From NCBI RefSeq assembly GCF_024508875.1, contig NZ_JANINU010000330.1, forward strand, positions 1 to 64,000: DNA of 64,000 nucleotides. Direction: 5' to 3'. Position numbers and translations under genes: made by a program. The notes under the pieces are model-generated. The model saw only the letters and a list, made by a program, of their open reading frames with translations. It was not told where the DNA came from and ran no database searches. This document shows positions 63,485-64,000 of this stretch, piece after piece. Position 1 is the first letter of the stretch. The number at the start of each line of letters is the position of its first letter. Source of the DNA: Phenylobacterium sp. GTDB taxonomy: Bacteria; Pseudomonadota; Alphaproteobacteria; Caulobacterales; Caulobacteraceae.

Positions 63485-63814
63485 CTAGTGGCCGATGCCG
63501 GCGCGCAGCTTGTACTGGCCTTCCTTGAAGGCGTCGAAGAGCAGCGAGGCCTGCGGGTGACCGACCGGCTGGCCAGTGTCGTCGACCTCTAGGTTCTGCT
63601 CGGAGACATAGGCGACGTAGGCGCTGTCGTCGTTCTCGGCCAGCAGATGATAGAACGGCTGGTCCTTGTGCGGCCGGATGTGCTCCGGGATCGACAGCCA
63701 GTACTCCTCGGTGTTCGAGAAGGTCGGATCGACGTCGAAGATCACGCCACGGAACGGGTAGACGCGGTGACGGACGACTTGGCCGATCGTGAATTTGGCG
63801 AGTCGCGTGCTCAT
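63485..63814 (-). CDS. hspQ: Heat shock protein HspQ (YccV-like)
   Basis: A 109-residue protein with the hemimethylated-DNA-binding/YccV-like fold: AKFTIGQVVRHRVYPFRGVIFDVDP, the conserved FSNTEEYWLSIPE, KDQPFYHLLAEND and VAYVSEQNLE. In E. coli HspQ is a heat-inducible adaptor of Lon proteolysis. I chose the ATG at 63814, which gives the usual family length. Confidence 0.93.
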   Translation of the reverse strand: MSTRLAKFTIGQVVRHRVYPFRGVIFDVDPTFSNTEEYWLSIPEHIRPHKDQPFYHLLAENDDSAYVAYVSEQNLEVDDTGQPVGHPQASLLFDAFKEGQYKLRAGIGH

Positions 63815-63975
63815 ACCGTCGAATCTACGTCCCCTGTCCTGACTGGAAGGTGAACGTAGCGTCGGAAAGCCGTCATTCAACCGTCGTCGTCTTCCGGGCG
63901 CCCGCGACGCTTGCTACTATCGCCGCGAAATGAGGCGCGCGGGGGCGTGCGCCTGCGTAGGACGGATGCAAGTCC

Positions 63976-64000
63976 ATGAGTGAGGCGCTGCGCGCGCCCG
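63976..64000 (+). CDS. Start of an unidentified gene (truncated by the window edge)
   Basis: An ATG at 63976 opens a frame (MSEALRAP) that is still open at the right edge. A GGA-containing stretch lies about 10 nt upstream. Eight codons are too few to identify a product. The preceding 63815-63975 holds the divergent promoter region with hspQ and no other supported gene. Confidence 0.35.

Overview
The window is a roughly 68-70 percent GC chromosomal segment from an alphaproteobacterium, most likely a member of the Caulobacteraceae (Phenylobacterium/Caulobacter type). This rests on gene content: a RelA/SpoT C-terminus, System I cytochrome c maturation genes, a Pho regulon with a PlcP-like phospholipase C, TamA/TamB, the transglutaminase/alpha-E/ATP-grasp cassette and HspQ. 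Coding density is high, with many 1-4 nt stop/start overlaps. I see no rRNA, tRNA, insertion sequence, integrase or CRISPR array. No gap between genes exceeds 300 bases.

Layout. (1) 1-161: the end of a RelA/SpoT gene. (2) 325-11197, minus strand: a two-partner secretion operon running TpsB transporter, TpsA filamentous-haemagglutinin-like exoprotein, exported TPR-CHAT protease-like protein, GT4 glycosyltransferase, small exported protein. (3) 11396-20646, plus strand: a tightly packed four-gene operon encoding an exported pentaheme cytochrome c, a lipoprotein with two HbpS/GlcG-like haem-binding domains, an outer-membrane beta-barrel, and a 1325-residue decaheme cytochrome c with a C-terminal LVIVD-type beta-propeller. 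(4) 20652-20847: inverted REP-like repeats. (5) 20861-26715, minus strand: acetolactate-synthase-like enzyme, aldehyde dehydrogenase, CpdA-type cyclic-nucleotide phosphodiesterase and CHASE2-class III nucleotide cyclase. (6) 26896-28254: glutamate dehydrogenase with a strong terminator. (7) 28380-33582, minus strand: a three-gene redox operon encoding a FAD/NAD(P) oxidoreductase fused to two cNMP-binding domains and a four-cluster ferredoxin module, a membrane cytochrome b-like protein, and an FHA-TM-decaheme cytochrome. (8) 33738-37917, plus strand: ccmFGHI. (9) 37917-50808: a large phosphate locus with phoR, phoU, phoB, plcP-like, OprP-like porin, stand-alone pstS, pit plus its DUF47 partner, and lipoprotein pstS-pstCAB-phoU, with recognisable PhoB half-sites at 11-bp spacing before four transcription units. 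(10) 51051-63814: FAD oxidoreductase, transglutaminase/alpha-E/ATP-grasp cassette, tamA-tamB, a TPR protein and hspQ. A CDS start lies at the right edge.

The most interesting reading is that blocks 3, 5, 7 and 8 form one functional neighbourhood. A cytoplasmic flavin/iron-sulphur module whose two cNMP pockets keep cAMP-type residues would pass electrons through a membrane cytochrome b to a periplasmic decaheme cytochrome. From there electrons could reach the exported pentaheme/decaheme cytochromes and the outer-membrane barrel. The genes that would make and destroy the cyclic nucleotide lie between the two cytochrome operons, and the haem-attachment genes lie next door. In total 25 c-type haem motifs occur in three proteins. 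The individual domains are recognised families; the circuit is inference from domains and position, and I know of no characterised example of it.
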